Positions 46,275 through 55,248 of a stretch of DNA of 64,000 nt are shown one piece after another. The notes beneath the pieces were generated by a model. The model saw only the letters and a program-made list of their open reading frames with translations. It was not told the DNA's origin and did no database searches. The stretch is from positions 310,001 to 374,000 of the forward strand of contig NZ_JARVSD010000014.1 of the NCBI RefSeq assembly GCF_030209445.1, written 5' to 3'. Positions within the stretch are counted from its first letter, which is position 1, and every line of letters starts with the position of its first letter. The position numbers were made by a program, and so were the translations under genes. Source of the stretch: Promicromonospora sp. MEB111. GTDB lineage: Bacteria > Actinomycetota > Actinomycetes > Actinomycetales > Cellulomonadaceae.

Positions 46275-48302
46275 TCACATCGGGCGGGGCACCCCGAAGT
46301 AGCCCTTCTCGGCCTCGCCGCTCTCCGCCTTGATCACGTGCATCACGGCGTTGATCAGGGCCAGGTGCGTGAACGCCTGCGGGAAGTTGCCCAGGTGCCG
46401 GCCGCTGCCGGGATCGATCTCCTCGGCGTACAGGTCCAGCGAGGACGCGTAGCCGAGCAGCCGCTCGCACAGCGCCCGGGCCCGCTCCACCTCGCCGATC
46501 TCGACCAGCGCGGACACCAGCCAGAACGAGCAGATGGTGAAGGAGCCCTCCTCGCCGCGCAGGCCGTCGTCGGTCTCGTCCGTGCGGTACCGCAGCACCA
46601 GGCCGTCCTCGGTGAGCTCGTCCGCGATCGCCAGGACGGTCGCCCGCACGCGCTCGTCGTCCGGCGGCAGGAACCGCAGCAGCGGCACCAGCAGCAGCGA
46701 CGCGTCCAGCGCCGGGTCGCCGTAGCGCTGCGTGAAGACGCCGCGGTCGTCCACGCCCTTGGTGCAGATGTCGTCGGCGATCTCGTCGGCGATCTTCTGC
46801 CACGCCTTGGCGTAGTCGGGCTCGTCGTACAGCCGGGCGAGCTTGGCGCCGCGGTCCATCGCCACCCAGCACATGAGCTTGGAGCTGGTGAAGTGCTGCG
46901 GCTCGCCGCGCACCTCCCAGATGCCCCGGTCTGGCTCGTGCCAGTGCTTCATGGCCTCCTCGACCTGCCGCTTGAGGATGGGCCACAGGGACTCGGGAAG
47001 CTGGTCGCGCGACTTCGCGTGCAGCCACACGGAGTCCAGCACCGCGCCCCACACGTCGTGCTGGCGCTGGTCGTACGCGGCGTTGCCGATCCGGACGGGC
47101 TGGGCGCCCTCGTAGCCGGACAGGTGCGGCAGCTCGAACTCCTCCAGCGTCTCCTCGCCGCCCACCCCGTACATGATCTGGAGCTGCCGGTTGTCGCGGC
47201 AGACGTCCTGGATGAAGGCGAAGAAGTCGTTGGCCTCGCGCTCCAGGCCCAGCGTGTACAGGCCCCACAGCGCGAAGGTCGAGTCGCGGATCCACGCGTA
47301 CCGGTAGTCCCAGTTGCGCTCGCCGCCCGGCGTCTCGGGCAGCGACGTCGTCGCCGCGGCGATCAGCGCGCCCGTGGGGGAGTAGGTCAGCCCCTTCAGG
47401 GTGAGTGCGGAGCGCTGCAGGTAGACGCGCCACGGGTGGTCCGGGAACGTGCCCTGCGTGATCCAGTCGCGCCAGAACCGCTCGGTGCGCCACATGGCGT
47501 CGAGGGCTTCCTTGTAGCTGGTCGGCGGGTCCTGCGAGCCCCAGGACATCGCCACGAAGTGCTCGTCGCCCTGCGACATCCGCGTGCGCGCCGTCGCCCG
47601 CTTGCCCTCCAGCCCGAACCGCAGGCTGGACCGCAGGTGCACGTCCGGGGTGGCGTCGCCGATCTTGGCGACGACCGCGGAGTAGCCGCTGTTCTCGTAC
47701 TCCCAGTCCACCTCGGACCGTGCGTAGTCGGGGCGCGGCTCGCACTCGACCTCGACCTCGACCGTGCCCGACACGCACTTGATGGTGCGCAGCAGGATGT
47801 GCTCGGCGTCGTCGTCGGTGGGGGTGCGACGGTGCGTCCCGGACCGCGACTCCAGGTCGTGCCACGGCCCCATCAGCATGGCGTCGCGCACCACGAGCCA
47901 GCCGGTCTCCGTCTGCCACGTGGTCTCGAGGATGAGCGTGCCGGGCAGGTAGCGGCGCGCGCTGGGCACGCGGACGCCGTGCGGGCCCACGCGGAAGTGG
48001 CCGGCTCCCCGGTCGAGGATCTTGGCGAAGATGCTGGGCGAGTCGGGGCGGGGGATGCACATCCACTCCACGCTGCCCGACGGCGCGATCAGCGCGTTGG
48101 CCTCGCAGTCCGACAGGAACCCGTACTCGCCGATGTGCGGGAACTTGCTGCGCCCGTCCCACGCCTGCGGGGAGGCGCCGTCGCTCGACGTGTGCCGTTT
48201 CACCGGGCCCGGACTCGCGGGCGTCGGCTTCTGGTTGCGCCGGGAGGGCTTGCCGGCGGCAGGGGCGCCGGCCCCCTGCGCGTCAATCGATTCGAGCGTC
48301 AT
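46275..48302 (-). CDS. GH15 glycosidase, trehalase or glucoamylase type
   Basis: A 675-residue cytoplasmic enzyme without a signal peptide. An N-terminal basic linker (1-45) precedes the trehalase-like N domain (IGEYGFLSDCEANALIAPSGSVEWMCIPR) and an (alpha/alpha)6 barrel from about residue 290. Landmarks: ERNWDYRYAWIRDSTF with the catalytic acid region, and GNFPQAFTHLALI close to the C-terminus. The length and the N domain match the mycobacterial GH15 trehalases as well as intracellular glucoamylases; sequence alone does not decide. The promoter region is shared with the divergent YCII-ECF42 operon. Confidence 0.9.
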   Translation of the reverse strand: MTLESIDAQGAGAPAAGKPSRRNQKPTPASPGPVKRHTSSDGASPQAWDGRSKFPHIGEYGFLSDCEANALIAPSGSVEWMCIPRPDSPSIFAKILDRGAGHFRVGPHGVRVPSARRYLPGTLILETTWQTETGWLVVRDAMLMGPWHDLESRSGTHRRTPTDDDAEHILLRTIKCVSGTVEVEVECEPRPDYARSEVDWEYENSGYSAVVAKIGDATPDVHLRSSLRFGLEGKRATARTRMSQGDEHFVAMSWGSQDPPTSYKEALDAMWRTERFWRDWITQGTFPDHPWRVYLQRSALTLKGLTYSPTGALIAAATTSLPETPGGERNWDYRYAWIRDSTFALWGLYTLGLEREANDFFAFIQDVCRDNRQLQIMYGVGGEETLEEFELPHLSGYEGAQPVRIGNAAYDQRQHDVWGAVLDSVWLHAKSRDQLPESLWPILKRQVEEAMKHWHEPDRGIWEVRGEPQHFTSSKLMCWVAMDRGAKLARLYDEPDYAKAWQKIADEIADDICTKGVDDRGVFTQRYGDPALDASLLLVPLLRFLPPDDERVRATVLAIADELTEDGLVLRYRTDETDDGLRGEEGSFTICSFWLVSALVEIGEVERARALCERLLGYASSLDLYAEEIDPGSGRHLGNFPQAFTHLALINAVMHVIKAESGEAEKGYFGVPRPM

Positions 48303-48322
48303 GAGGATCAAGGGTTCCGCAC

Positions 48323-48365
48323 GTTCCGCGCGCCTGGCAAGCCGGATCTGTGTGACGCGCGGAAC
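48323..48365. promoter_or_regulatory. Inverted repeat in the GH15 / YCII intergenic region
   Basis: GTTCCGCGCG (48323-48332) and CGCGCGGAAC (48356-48365) are perfect complements 23 bases apart, just upstream of the GH15 ATG. It could be a regulator site or a leader hairpin. Confidence 0.4.
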
Positions 48366-48401
48366 CTGTCCGCATGCTCCACGAAACAGATTCGCGGGTC
48401 G

Positions 48402-48428
48402 TGTCGATCCACCTGTTTCCTGTTCGAC
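48402..48428 (+). promoter_or_regulatory. Candidate ECF42 autoregulated promoter
   Basis: TGTCGA (48402-48407) and CGAC (48425-48428) are separated by 17 bases. This matches, as I recall it, the TGTCGA / CGA promoter motif linked to ECF42 sigma factors. It lies about 55 bases before the DGPF-type gene that precedes the sigma factor, the usual position for such a promoter. Confidence 0.6.
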
Positions 48429-48482
48429 CTGTGGATGAGAAGGTCCCACCAGGGACCGGAAAACCACGGAGGAGAAGAAGCC

Positions 48483-48905
48483 ATGGCGAAGTACATGCTG
48501 ATCATGCGAGCGACCGACGAGACGGTGGTTGCCTACCAGAACATGGACTTCCAGAAGATCATCAACGACATGGGCGCGTTCAACGAGGAGATGATCAAGG
48601 CCGGCGTGCTCGTGGCCGGTGAGGGGCTCGAGGATGCCGCCGACTCCGTCGTCGTCGACTACTCCACCGAGACGCCGGTCGTGACCGACGGGCCGTACGG
48701 CGAGACCAAGGAGCTGTTCAACGGCTTCTGGATCCTCGACGTGGCCTCGAAGGAGGAGGCCGTCGAGTGGGCCAAGCGCGCACCGCTCGCCGGGCCCGGC
48801 AGCAAGGCGGAGATCCGCAAGGTCACCGAGCTCGACCAGTTCCCGCAGGACAACGAGCACATCCAGAACGAGCGGGCCTGGCGCGAGTCCACCGGCCAGC
48901 TCTGA
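48483..48905 (+). CDS. YCII-related (DGPF) protein
   Basis: A 140-residue protein with AGGAGAAGAA just before the ATG. It contains the DGPY-G-E-TKELFNGFWIL segment that defines DGPF/YCII proteins associated with sigma factors, with a ferredoxin-like alpha/beta fold expected. KYMLIMRATDE is the usual N-terminus. The function is not established; such proteins are nearly always encoded beside ECF42-type sigma factors and may be their targets. The sigma gene starts 38 bases later in the same transcript. Confidence 0.9.
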   Translation: MAKYMLIMRATDETVVAYQNMDFQKIINDMGAFNEEMIKAGVLVAGEGLEDAADSVVVDYSTETPVVTDGPYGETKELFNGFWILDVASKEEAVEWAKRAPLAGPGSKAEIRKVTELDQFPQDNEHIQNERAWRESTGQL

Positions 48906-48943
48906 GGCCGGGCCGGCAGGACAGCGCCAGGGAGGGCGGGGAG

Positions 48944-50242
48944 ATGGACGGCGACGCCGCACGGCGGGCCGTCGAGGCGGTCTGGCGGATCGAGTCCGCG
49001 CGCATCGTCGGCGCGCTCACCCGCTACACCCGCGACTTCGAGCTCGCCGAGGACGTGGCCCAGGAGGCGCTCGCCGCGGCGCTCGTCTCCTGGCCCCGCG
49101 ACGGCACGCCGCGCGACCCCGCGGCGTGGCTCATCGCGACGGCCCGGCGCCGGGCGATCGACGCCTACCGGCGTCGGGCCGGGCGGGACGAGCGGTATGC
49201 CGCGCTCGCGCACGGCCTGGCCGAGGGCGAGGTGGTGGTGGGCGGCCCGACGGCGCCCGGGGCCGGCGCCGGTGCGGGCGACCCGGGCGCCGAGCCGGCA
49301 CTGCTCGACCCCGAGCGGATCGACGACGACGTGCTCGCCCTCATGTTCGTCTCGTGCCACCCGGTGCTGTCCCGGGAGGCGCGGATCGCGCTGACCCTGC
49401 GTGTCGTGGGTGGTCTGACCAGCGAGGAGATCGCCCGCGCCTTTCTCGTGCCCGTCGCGACGGTCCAGGCGCGCATCACACGCGCCAAGAAGACCATCGC
49501 GGCGGCTCAGGTCCCGTTCGAGGTGCCCGACGGCGAGGACCGGGTCGCCCGGCTCTCGTCGGTGCGGAACGTGCTGTACGTGATCTTCACGGAGGGCTCG
49601 TCGGCGACGTCGGGCGACGACTGGATCCGGCACGACCTGGCGCGCGAGGCCGTGCGCCTGACCCGGGTGCTGACCCGGCTGGCCCCCGAGCCCGAGACGT
49701 TCGGCCTGCTCGCGCTGCTGGAGCTGACCGCTGCCCGGTTCCCGGCCCGGACGGGGCCCTCGGGGGAGCCGATCCTCCTGGAGGACCAGGACCGGCGCCG
49801 CTGGGACCGCGCGGCGATCACCCGCGGCCGGGCGGCGCTCCGGCGCGGCGTGGGCCCGGCGGGCATGGGCAGCTACGCGCTGCAGGCGGCGATCGCCGAG
49901 TGTCACGCGGTGGCCGCCTCCGTGCCGGAGACCGACTGGGAGCGGATCGTGGTGCTCTACGAGGCGCTGGGCCGTATCGCGCCGTCGCCCGTGGTGGACC
50001 TGAACCGGGCCGTGGCCGTCGCGATGGCGCACGGGCCCGACCTGGGGCTGCGGGTCGTGGACGGCCTGGCCGACCAGGGTGTGCTCGCCGGGTCGCACCT
50101 CCTGCCCGGCGTCCGGGGCGAGCTGCTGTCGCGGCTCGGCCGCACCGCCGAGGCCCGTGGCGAGTACCTCCACGCGGCGGAGCTCTGCGGCAACGCCGCG
50201 GAACGCGGAGTCCTGGAGGCCAAGGCGGCAGCCCTCCCGTGA
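48944..50242 (+). CDS. ECF42-type RNA polymerase sigma factor with a C-terminal TPR-like domain
   Basis: A 432-residue sigma factor, GGGCGGGGAG just upstream of the ATG. Region sigma-2 (about 10-80: ARIVGALTRYTRDFELAEDVAQEAL) and sigma-4 (about 130-185: VVGGLTSEEIARAFLVPVATVQARITRAKKTI) are followed by about 220 helical residues with TPR character (NRAVAVAMAHGPDLGL, LPGVRGELLSRLGRTAEARGEYLHAAEL). No anti-sigma gene is nearby, as is usual for ECF42, where the C-terminal domain is thought to regulate activity. Cotranscribed with the DGPF protein. Confidence 0.92.
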   Translation: MDGDAARRAVEAVWRIESARIVGALTRYTRDFELAEDVAQEALAAALVSWPRDGTPRDPAAWLIATARRRAIDAYRRRAGRDERYAALAHGLAEGEVVVGGPTAPGAGAGAGDPGAEPALLDPERIDDDVLALMFVSCHPVLSREARIALTLRVVGGLTSEEIARAFLVPVATVQARITRAKKTIAAAQVPFEVPDGEDRVARLSSVRNVLYVIFTEGSSATSGDDWIRHDLAREAVRLTRVLTRLAPEPETFGLLALLELTAARFPARTGPSGEPILLEDQDRRRWDRAAITRGRAALRRGVGPAGMGSYALQAAIAECHAVAASVPETDWERIVVLYEALGRIAPSPVVDLNRAVAVAMAHGPDLGLRVVDGLADQGVLAGSHLLPGVRGELLSRLGRTAEARGEYLHAAELCGNAAERGVLEAKAAALP

Positions 50243-50261
50243 CCCGCCCGCCCCGCGAGCA

Positions 50262-50327
50262 CCGTTGAGTGCTGGATATTCGCCCTCGCGAAACGTTGTC
50301 GAAGGGCGAATACCCAGCACTCAACGG
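50262..50327. terminator. 25-bp palindrome between the ECF42 and isomerase genes (TGAGTGC family)
   Basis: Arms 50262-50286 and 50303-50327 pair with one mismatch around a 16-base loop. The arms share TGAGTGCxGGATxTTCGCCC with the element at 46201-46257. It lies between convergent genes and can terminate both; the isomerase stop is two bases away. Confidence 0.8.
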
Positions 50328-50328
50328 T

Positions 50329-51108
50329 CTAGGGGGTGGGGAGCCAGGCGAGGGTCTGCTCCGTTTCCGTCGTGGGGCGGTACTCGCAGCCGACCCAGCC
50401 GGTGTAGCCCGTCGCGTCGAGCGCGCGGAAGAAGGCCCCGAAGTCGATCGTCCCCGTCCCCGGCTCGCCACGGCCGGGGGAGTCGGCGACCTGCACGTGG
50501 CCGACGGCGCCGGCCACGCGACCGATGTCCACCACCACGTCCGCGCCGTTGTTGTGCAGGTGGTAGGCGTCGAAGAGGACGGCGGCGCCGTCGCCCACGC
50601 GGTCGACCACGGCCAGCGCGTCGTCCAGGGTCCGCACGGGGTAGTCCCCGTTCTCGCCGCGCGTCAGGGGCTCGACCAGCACGGTCGCGCCGAGCGCGTC
50701 GACCGCGCGGCGCAGGTTGCGTGTCGCGACCTCGTCCTGGGCCTCGCCCGGGACGCCCGGCAGGCGCTGCCCGTACAGCGCGTTGACGCACGCACAGCCG
50801 GTCGCCTCGACGATCGTGCGGACCACGGCGAGGTTCGCCGCAAGCTCATCGGCCCGGCCGGGGTGCGACACGATGCCGCGCTCACCGCCCGGCATGTCCC
50901 CGGCGAACAGGTTGATCCCCGTCAGCCGCACCTCCGCGTCGTCCAGCGCCCGGACGAACGCGCCGACCTGGGCGGCGGAGGGCTCCGGCGTCTCGAACGG
51001 CCACCAGCACTCCACCGCCTGGAACCCGGCGGCCCGGGCACGGGCGAACCGTTCCGGCAGCGGCACCTCGCTGAACAGGAGGGAGACGTTGGCGGCGAAC
51101 CTGGGCAT
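50329..51108 (-). CDS. hyi: Hydroxypyruvate isomerase-like TIM-barrel protein
   Basis: A 259-residue protein of the xylose isomerase-like/AP-endonuclease-2 TIM-barrel family, closest in pattern to Hyi: MPRFAANVSLLFSEVP, ECWWPFE, a NLFAGDMPGGERG loop, LVEPLTRGENG and LFDAYHLHNNGADV with likely metal ligands. Hyi interconverts hydroxypyruvate and tartronate semialdehyde. GGAGAG lies five bases upstream of the ATG. It is divergent from the GarR-like gene, whose product would use tartronate semialdehyde, so the two could act in sequence. Alternatively it is an isomerase or epimerase for another sugar acid, since this family is broad. Confidence 0.82.
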   Translation of the reverse strand: MPRFAANVSLLFSEVPLPERFARARAAGFQAVECWWPFETPEPSAAQVGAFVRALDDAEVRLTGINLFAGDMPGGERGIVSHPGRADELAANLAVVRTIVEATGCACVNALYGQRLPGVPGEAQDEVATRNLRRAVDALGATVLVEPLTRGENGDYPVRTLDDALAVVDRVGDGAAVLFDAYHLHNNGADVVVDIGRVAGAVGHVQVADSPGRGEPGTGTIDFGAFFRALDATGYTGWVGCEYRPTTETEQTLAWLPTP

Positions 51109-51142
51109 CGAGCTCTCCGATCTTCGGGCATTGACCACGACA

Positions 51143-51158
51143 GGTATATCGAAATACC
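51143..51158. promoter_or_regulatory. Palindrome in the divergent hyi/garR promoter region
   Basis: GGTATATCGAAATACC, a 16-base palindrome with one mismatched pair, centred on TCGA, 35 bases from the isomerase start. Candidate operator for the locus regulator. Confidence 0.5.
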
Positions 51159-51198
51159 CTTCCTCAGGCCAGGGTCGATGCGCAAGCAGGATCGCAGT

Positions 51199-51214
51199 GA
51201 TCAATCGATAGATC
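51199..51214. promoter_or_regulatory. LacI-like operator before the catabolic operon
   Basis: GATCAATCGATAGATC, a palindrome with one mismatched pair and a central CG, 24 bases before the garR-like start. Its TCAATCG-x-TA word recurs upstream of the lacI-like gene at 61818-61827, which suggests both are bound by that regulator. Confidence 0.55.
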
Positions 51215-51237
51215 ATCGAACGAGGGAGTTCGGTCAT

Positions 51238-52122
51238 ATGGCAGTCGTGGGCTTTGTCGGGCTGGGCGTCATGGGGCGGCCGATGGCGGCCAACCTCGTC
51301 CGCGCCGGGCACGAGGTGCGGGCGTTCAGCCGGGGAGCGGCCGGCCGGGCGAGTGCCGCCGAGCTCGGGGTACCGGTCGTGGCGAGCGTGGTCGAGGCGG
51401 TCCGGGGCGCCGACGTCGTGCTCACGATGCTCCCCGACACCCCCGACGTCCGCGCCGTCGCGCTCGGGCCGGACGGCGTGCTGGAGCACCTCGCGCCGTC
51501 GGGCGCCTACATCGACCTGAGCACCATCGAGCCCGGGGCCGCGCGCGAGATCGCGGCACGGTTCACGGAGGCGGGACACGACGTGCTCGACGCCCCCGTC
51601 TCCGGCGGCGAGGCCGGGGCCCGCGAGGGCACGCTCTCGATCATGGTCGGCGGGCCGGCCGACGTGGCCGAGCGGTGGCGCGGCCTGCTCGGCGCGATGG
51701 GCACCACCGTCGTGCGCGTGGGCGAGGCGGGCGGGGGACAGGTGGTCAAGGCCGCCAACCAGCTCGTGGTCGCCGCCCACCTTCAGGCGCTCGCCGAGGC
51801 CGTGGTCTTCCTGGAGGCGCACGACGCCGACGTCGCCACGGGGCTCTCCGTCATCGCGCGCGGGCTCGGCGGCAGCACCGTCATCGACCGCAAGGCGGGC
51901 GGCGTGCTGGCCGGGGACTACACGCCGGGCTTCCGCCTGGAGCTGCACCACAAGGACCTCGGCATCGTCGAGGGTGCCGCGCGCGCCCGCGGGGCGGTGC
52001 TCCCGGTGACCGCCCTGGTCGGCCGGCTCGTCCAGTCGCTGGTGCAGCGCGGGGACGGCGGCCGCGACCACTCGGCGCTGGTGGCGCTGGCCCGCGAGCT
52101 CAACGGGACGGAGGCGCGATGA
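51238..52122 (+). CDS. NAD(P)-dependent 2-hydroxy-3-oxopropionate (tartronate semialdehyde) reductase-like enzyme
   Basis: A 294-residue beta-hydroxyacid dehydrogenase. Rossmann motif VGLGVMGRP (7-15), substrate motif DAPVSGGEAGA (118-128) and catalytic K171 in VVKAANQ are all in place. The family includes GarR/GlxR, which reduce tartronate semialdehyde to glycerate, and 3-hydroxyisobutyrate dehydrogenase; the neighbouring hydroxypyruvate isomerase gene favours the first. Start at 51238, with GAGGGAG about ten bases upstream. First gene of a seven-gene operon and overlaps the next by four bases (ATGA). Confidence 0.85.
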   Translation: MAVVGFVGLGVMGRPMAANLVRAGHEVRAFSRGAAGRASAAELGVPVVASVVEAVRGADVVLTMLPDTPDVRAVALGPDGVLEHLAPSGAYIDLSTIEPGAAREIAARFTEAGHDVLDAPVSGGEAGAREGTLSIMVGGPADVAERWRGLLGAMGTTVVRVGEAGGGQVVKAANQLVVAAHLQALAEAVVFLEAHDADVATGLSVIARGLGGSTVIDRKAGGVLAGDYTPGFRLELHHKDLGIVEGAARARGAVLPVTALVGRLVQSLVQRGDGGRDHSALVALARELNGTEAR

Positions 52123-54218
52123 GCCTGACCACGCAGCAGCCCGGCACCGGCGAACAGGTCCGCCCCGGCTGGTGGGACGAGCCGTTCCAGGTGTTCCAGA
52201 CCAACCTCCGCGAGATCGACGCGGGGCTCGACGTCGAGCGCACGCTGGACGACGTCGAGCGGCACGGCGCGAACGTCTGGCTGCTCAACGTGGGCGGCAT
52301 CCTCTCGCACTACCCGACCGGGCTCGACTTCCAGACCCGCAACCCGCACCTCGCCGGGCGCCCCGGGGGCGACCTCGTCGGGGACGCGCTGGCGGCCGCC
52401 CGGCGCCGGGGCGTCCGGCTGCTGGCCCGGATGGACTTCTCCAAGGTGGCCCCCGCGATCGCCGACGCGCACCCGGACTGGCTCTACGTCTCGCCGGCGG
52501 GCGAGCGGCAGGTCTTCGAGGGGCTGGTCAGCGTCTGCCCCAGCGCCGGGTACTACCAGGAGCGGATCTTCGACGTCCTCGACGAGGTCCTCGACCGCTA
52601 CGCCGTGGACGGCTTCTTCTTCAACTGGTTCGGCTTCAACGAGCGGGACTACGCCGGCCGGGTGCACGGCGTCTGCCACTGCGCGGCGTGCGTCGTGGGG
52701 TTCCGGGAGCACACCGGGCTCGACCGGCTGCCGGACCGCGCGGGCGACGACGGTTACCGGCGCTGGCGCGGCTACGCCACCGCCACCATCGAGGCGCTGA
52801 CGGCGCGGGTGCGGGCCCACATCGCCGCGCGCCGCCCCGACGCCGGGCTGATCCTCGGCACGGCCGCGGACGTGCTGTTCCACGAGGCGAACAACGCGAT
52901 CGGCCGCACGCTGTGGCCGTACGCCACCGGCGAGGCGGTCAGCGCGCTGCGCTCGTCCCGGCCCGGCAAGCCGGTCCTGGTCAACGCCGTCGCGTTCTGG
53001 GACATGCCGTACCGGCTCGCCGACGAGCAGCCCGAGATGCTCGGCCAGTACCTCGCGCAGGCGATCTCGCGCGGCGCCAACCCGTCGACCTACATCATGG
53101 GCCCCACCGGCGGCATCGCCTACGGCGGGCTGGACTCCGCGGCCGCGGTCACGCGGTTCCACCGCGATCATCGGCGCGAGTACACGGGGCTGGCGCCAGC
53201 GGCCGAGGTGGGCCTGGTGCGCCCCGACCCCCTGGACGACGACGGCCGCCACGGCACCGGCACGGCCGAGCACCGCGGCCTGCTCACCGGCCTCGTCGAG
53301 CGGCACGTTCCGTTCGACGTGGTGCCCGTGGGGGCACTGGAGACGCAGGACGTGGACGCGCGGTTCCGGGTGCTCGTGCTGCCCGACCTGCCCTCTCTGC
53401 CGCCGGGCGTCGTCGCGGCGCTCGACCGGTTCGTCCGCGGCGGTGGCTCCCTCGTGGCGACCGGCCGGAGCGGGATCGGCGCCGACGGGTCGGTGGTCGA
53501 CTGGTTCCCCGGGGAGCGGCAGGTCGAGGTGGTCGTCGACCGGGACGCGCTGAAGTCGAGCTACGTGCGGCTCGACGGCGCCGCCCAGGAGGCCGGGGGC
53601 CGGGCCGCCGACGAGGTCGAGGGCGCCGTGCTGGTCCCGCGGCACGGCCGGCACCACCGGCTCGCGTGGCGGTCCGACGTCGTCGGCAGGCATCTGCTGA
53701 TCGAGAGCGCTCCCTACGGGCCGCCGGAGAAGGCGTACGGGCACGTGCCCGGTACCGACCACGTGGCCGGGGAGCGTCGGCACGGCGCCGGCACGGTGGT
53801 CCAGCTGTCCTGGGTCGCCGGCACCGCCTACCTGGACACCCGGCTGACCCGGATCCGGGACGTGGCGGTGGACCTCGTGGTCGAGCGCCTCCTGGACCGG
53901 CCCGAGGGGCGCCTGCCGGTCACGGTCGAGGCCCCGGAGCAGGTCGAGGTCGTCGTCGGACGCTCGGCGGCGGGGCTCGTGGTGCACCTGCTCAACCACT
54001 CCGGCCAGCGCGGCAACGGGTACGGCCCGGCGGTCCCGGTGCACCACGTCACGGTGCGCGCGGCAGGGCTGGCCGGGCGCGCGGCGCGCGCCCTGGCGGG
54101 CGCCGCGTCCGTGCTGGACGACGGCGAGGACCTGCTGGTCCGGATCGCCGACGTGGCCGAGCTCGAGGTGGTCGTGATCGAGGACGGCGGCCCGGCGGCC
54201 CACGGGGGGCTCTCATGA
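52119..54218 (+). CDS. Uncharacterised TIM-barrel glycoside hydrolase-like protein (GHL6/beta-galactosidase-trimerisation type), paralogue A
   Basis: A 699-residue cytoplasmic protein with no signal peptide. The N-terminal half looks like an alpha-amylase-related TIM barrel of the hypothetical glycosyl hydrolase group: GGILSHYPTG (59-68), ARMDFS (103-108), PDWLYVS, YAVDGFFFNWFGFNE (161-175) with D164 as a candidate catalytic residue, and a C-H-C-x2-C cluster (186-191). The middle (about 370-560) resembles the class I glutamine-amidotransferase-like trimerisation domain of GH42 enzymes, and a beta-sandwich follows. Overlaps both neighbours by ATGA. Likely hydrolyses the sugar imported by the operon's ABC transporter. 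Substrate unknown. Confidence 0.7.
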   Translation: MSLTTQQPGTGEQVRPGWWDEPFQVFQTNLREIDAGLDVERTLDDVERHGANVWLLNVGGILSHYPTGLDFQTRNPHLAGRPGGDLVGDALAAARRRGVRLLARMDFSKVAPAIADAHPDWLYVSPAGERQVFEGLVSVCPSAGYYQERIFDVLDEVLDRYAVDGFFFNWFGFNERDYAGRVHGVCHCAACVVGFREHTGLDRLPDRAGDDGYRRWRGYATATIEALTARVRAHIAARRPDAGLILGTAADVLFHEANNAIGRTLWPYATGEAVSALRSSRPGKPVLVNAVAFWDMPYRLADEQPEMLGQYLAQAISRGANPSTYIMGPTGGIAYGGLDSAAAVTRFHRDHRREYTGLAPAAEVGLVRPDPLDDDGRHGTGTAEHRGLLTGLVERHVPFDVVPVGALETQDVDARFRVLVLPDLPSLPPGVVAALDRFVRGGGSLVATGRSGIGADGSVVDWFPGERQVEVVVDRDALKSSYVRLDGAAQEAGGRAADEVEGAVLVPRHGRHHRLAWRSDVVGRHLLIESAPYGPPEKAYGHVPGTDHVAGERRHGAGTVVQLSWVAGTAYLDTRLTRIRDVAVDLVVERLLDRPEGRLPVTVEAPEQVEVVVGRSAAGLVVHLLNHSGQRGNGYGPAVPVHHVTVRAAGLAGRAARALAGAASVLDDGEDLLVRIADVAELEVVVIEDGGPAAHGGLS

Positions 54219-55183
54219 CCGACGTGGTGATCGTCCGGGGCGGTCAGGGCGAACGGGTCGTGGACCAGGTCCGCGCCGTCCACCCCGGGCTCGTCGTCGC
54301 CACCGCGGACGACGCCGGTGCGCTGCGCGCGGCGACGGTCGCGGCGGGCCGCCTCACGGACGACGAGGTCGCGGCGATGCCGCGCCTGGCCTGGGTGCAC
54401 TCCTGGGCGGCGGGCGTGGAGTCCGACGTCGGGCCGGCGCTGCGGCGTCGCGCGACGGGACCTTCCGCGAGGCCGGGCGCGCCGGCAGAGGTGACCGTGA
54501 CGTCGTCGGCCGGGAACGGGGCGGTCCCCCTGGCCGAGCACGCGCTCATGCTCATGCTGATGCTGAGCCGGCAGGCCCTGCGTTGGGGCGACGCTCAGCG
54601 GGGGCACCGCTGGGAGCGGTTCACACACGGCGAGCTCGCCGGACGGACCGTGGGCATCTACGGCTACGGCAACGTCGGGCGCGAGCTCGCGGTGCGGGCG
54701 CGGGCGTTCGGCATGCGCGTGGTGGCGCTCCGTCGTCGGCCCGCGGAGCCCGGCGACCCGGTGGACCGCATGCTGCCCCCGGACGCGGTGGACGAGCTGG
54801 CCGCCGTCAGCGACTTCCTGGTCGTGGCCGCGCCGCTCACCGACCAGACGGCCGGGGCGATCGGGCTGCGGACCTTGCGCGTGCTGGGCCCGGAGGGGCA
54901 CCTCGTGGTGGTCTCGCGCGGCGGGATCGTGCGCGAGGCCGACCTGGTCGCCGCCGTCCGCGACGGTGTGGTCGCCGGGGCAGGCCTGGACGCTCACGCC
55001 ACCGAGCCGTTGCCCCCGGACTCACCCCTGTGGGACCTGCCCCGCACCATCGTCACCCCGCACAACGGGGCCACGACGGCCGCCACCGCGGACCGCGGCA
55101 CGGCGATCTTCCTCGACAACCTGGACCGATGGCTCGCGCGGCGGCCGCTGCGCAACGTCGTCGACGTCGGGCGCCTGCCCTGA
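54215..55183 (+). CDS. D-isomer-specific 2-hydroxyacid dehydrogenase
   Basis: A 322-residue NAD(P)-dependent enzyme. The Rossmann motif IYGYGNVGRE (148-157) and the catalytic residues R235 (VVSRGG), E264 (HATEPLP) and H283 (TPHNG) are present. A typical member reduces hydroxypyruvate, glyoxylate or a sugar-derived 2-keto acid. The catalytic His is followed by N-G rather than the common I-A/V-G, so substrate choice may differ. Fully embedded in the operon by ATGA overlap upstream, with 65 bases before the binding-protein gene. Confidence 0.88.
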   Translation: MTDVVIVRGGQGERVVDQVRAVHPGLVVATADDAGALRAATVAAGRLTDDEVAAMPRLAWVHSWAAGVESDVGPALRRRATGPSARPGAPAEVTVTSSAGNGAVPLAEHALMLMLMLSRQALRWGDAQRGHRWERFTHGELAGRTVGIYGYGNVGRELAVRARAFGMRVVALRRRPAEPGDPVDRMLPPDAVDELAAVSDFLVVAAPLTDQTAGAIGLRTLRVLGPEGHLVVVSRGGIVREADLVAAVRDGVVAGAGLDAHATEPLPPDSPLWDLPRTIVTPHNGATTAATADRGTAIFLDNLDRWLARRPLRNVVDVGRLP

Positions 55184-55248
55184 CACCGCGCCCCGCACGC
55201 ACGCACTCCGTACCACCTCGTACAACGACGTACTGAAAGAAGGACACC

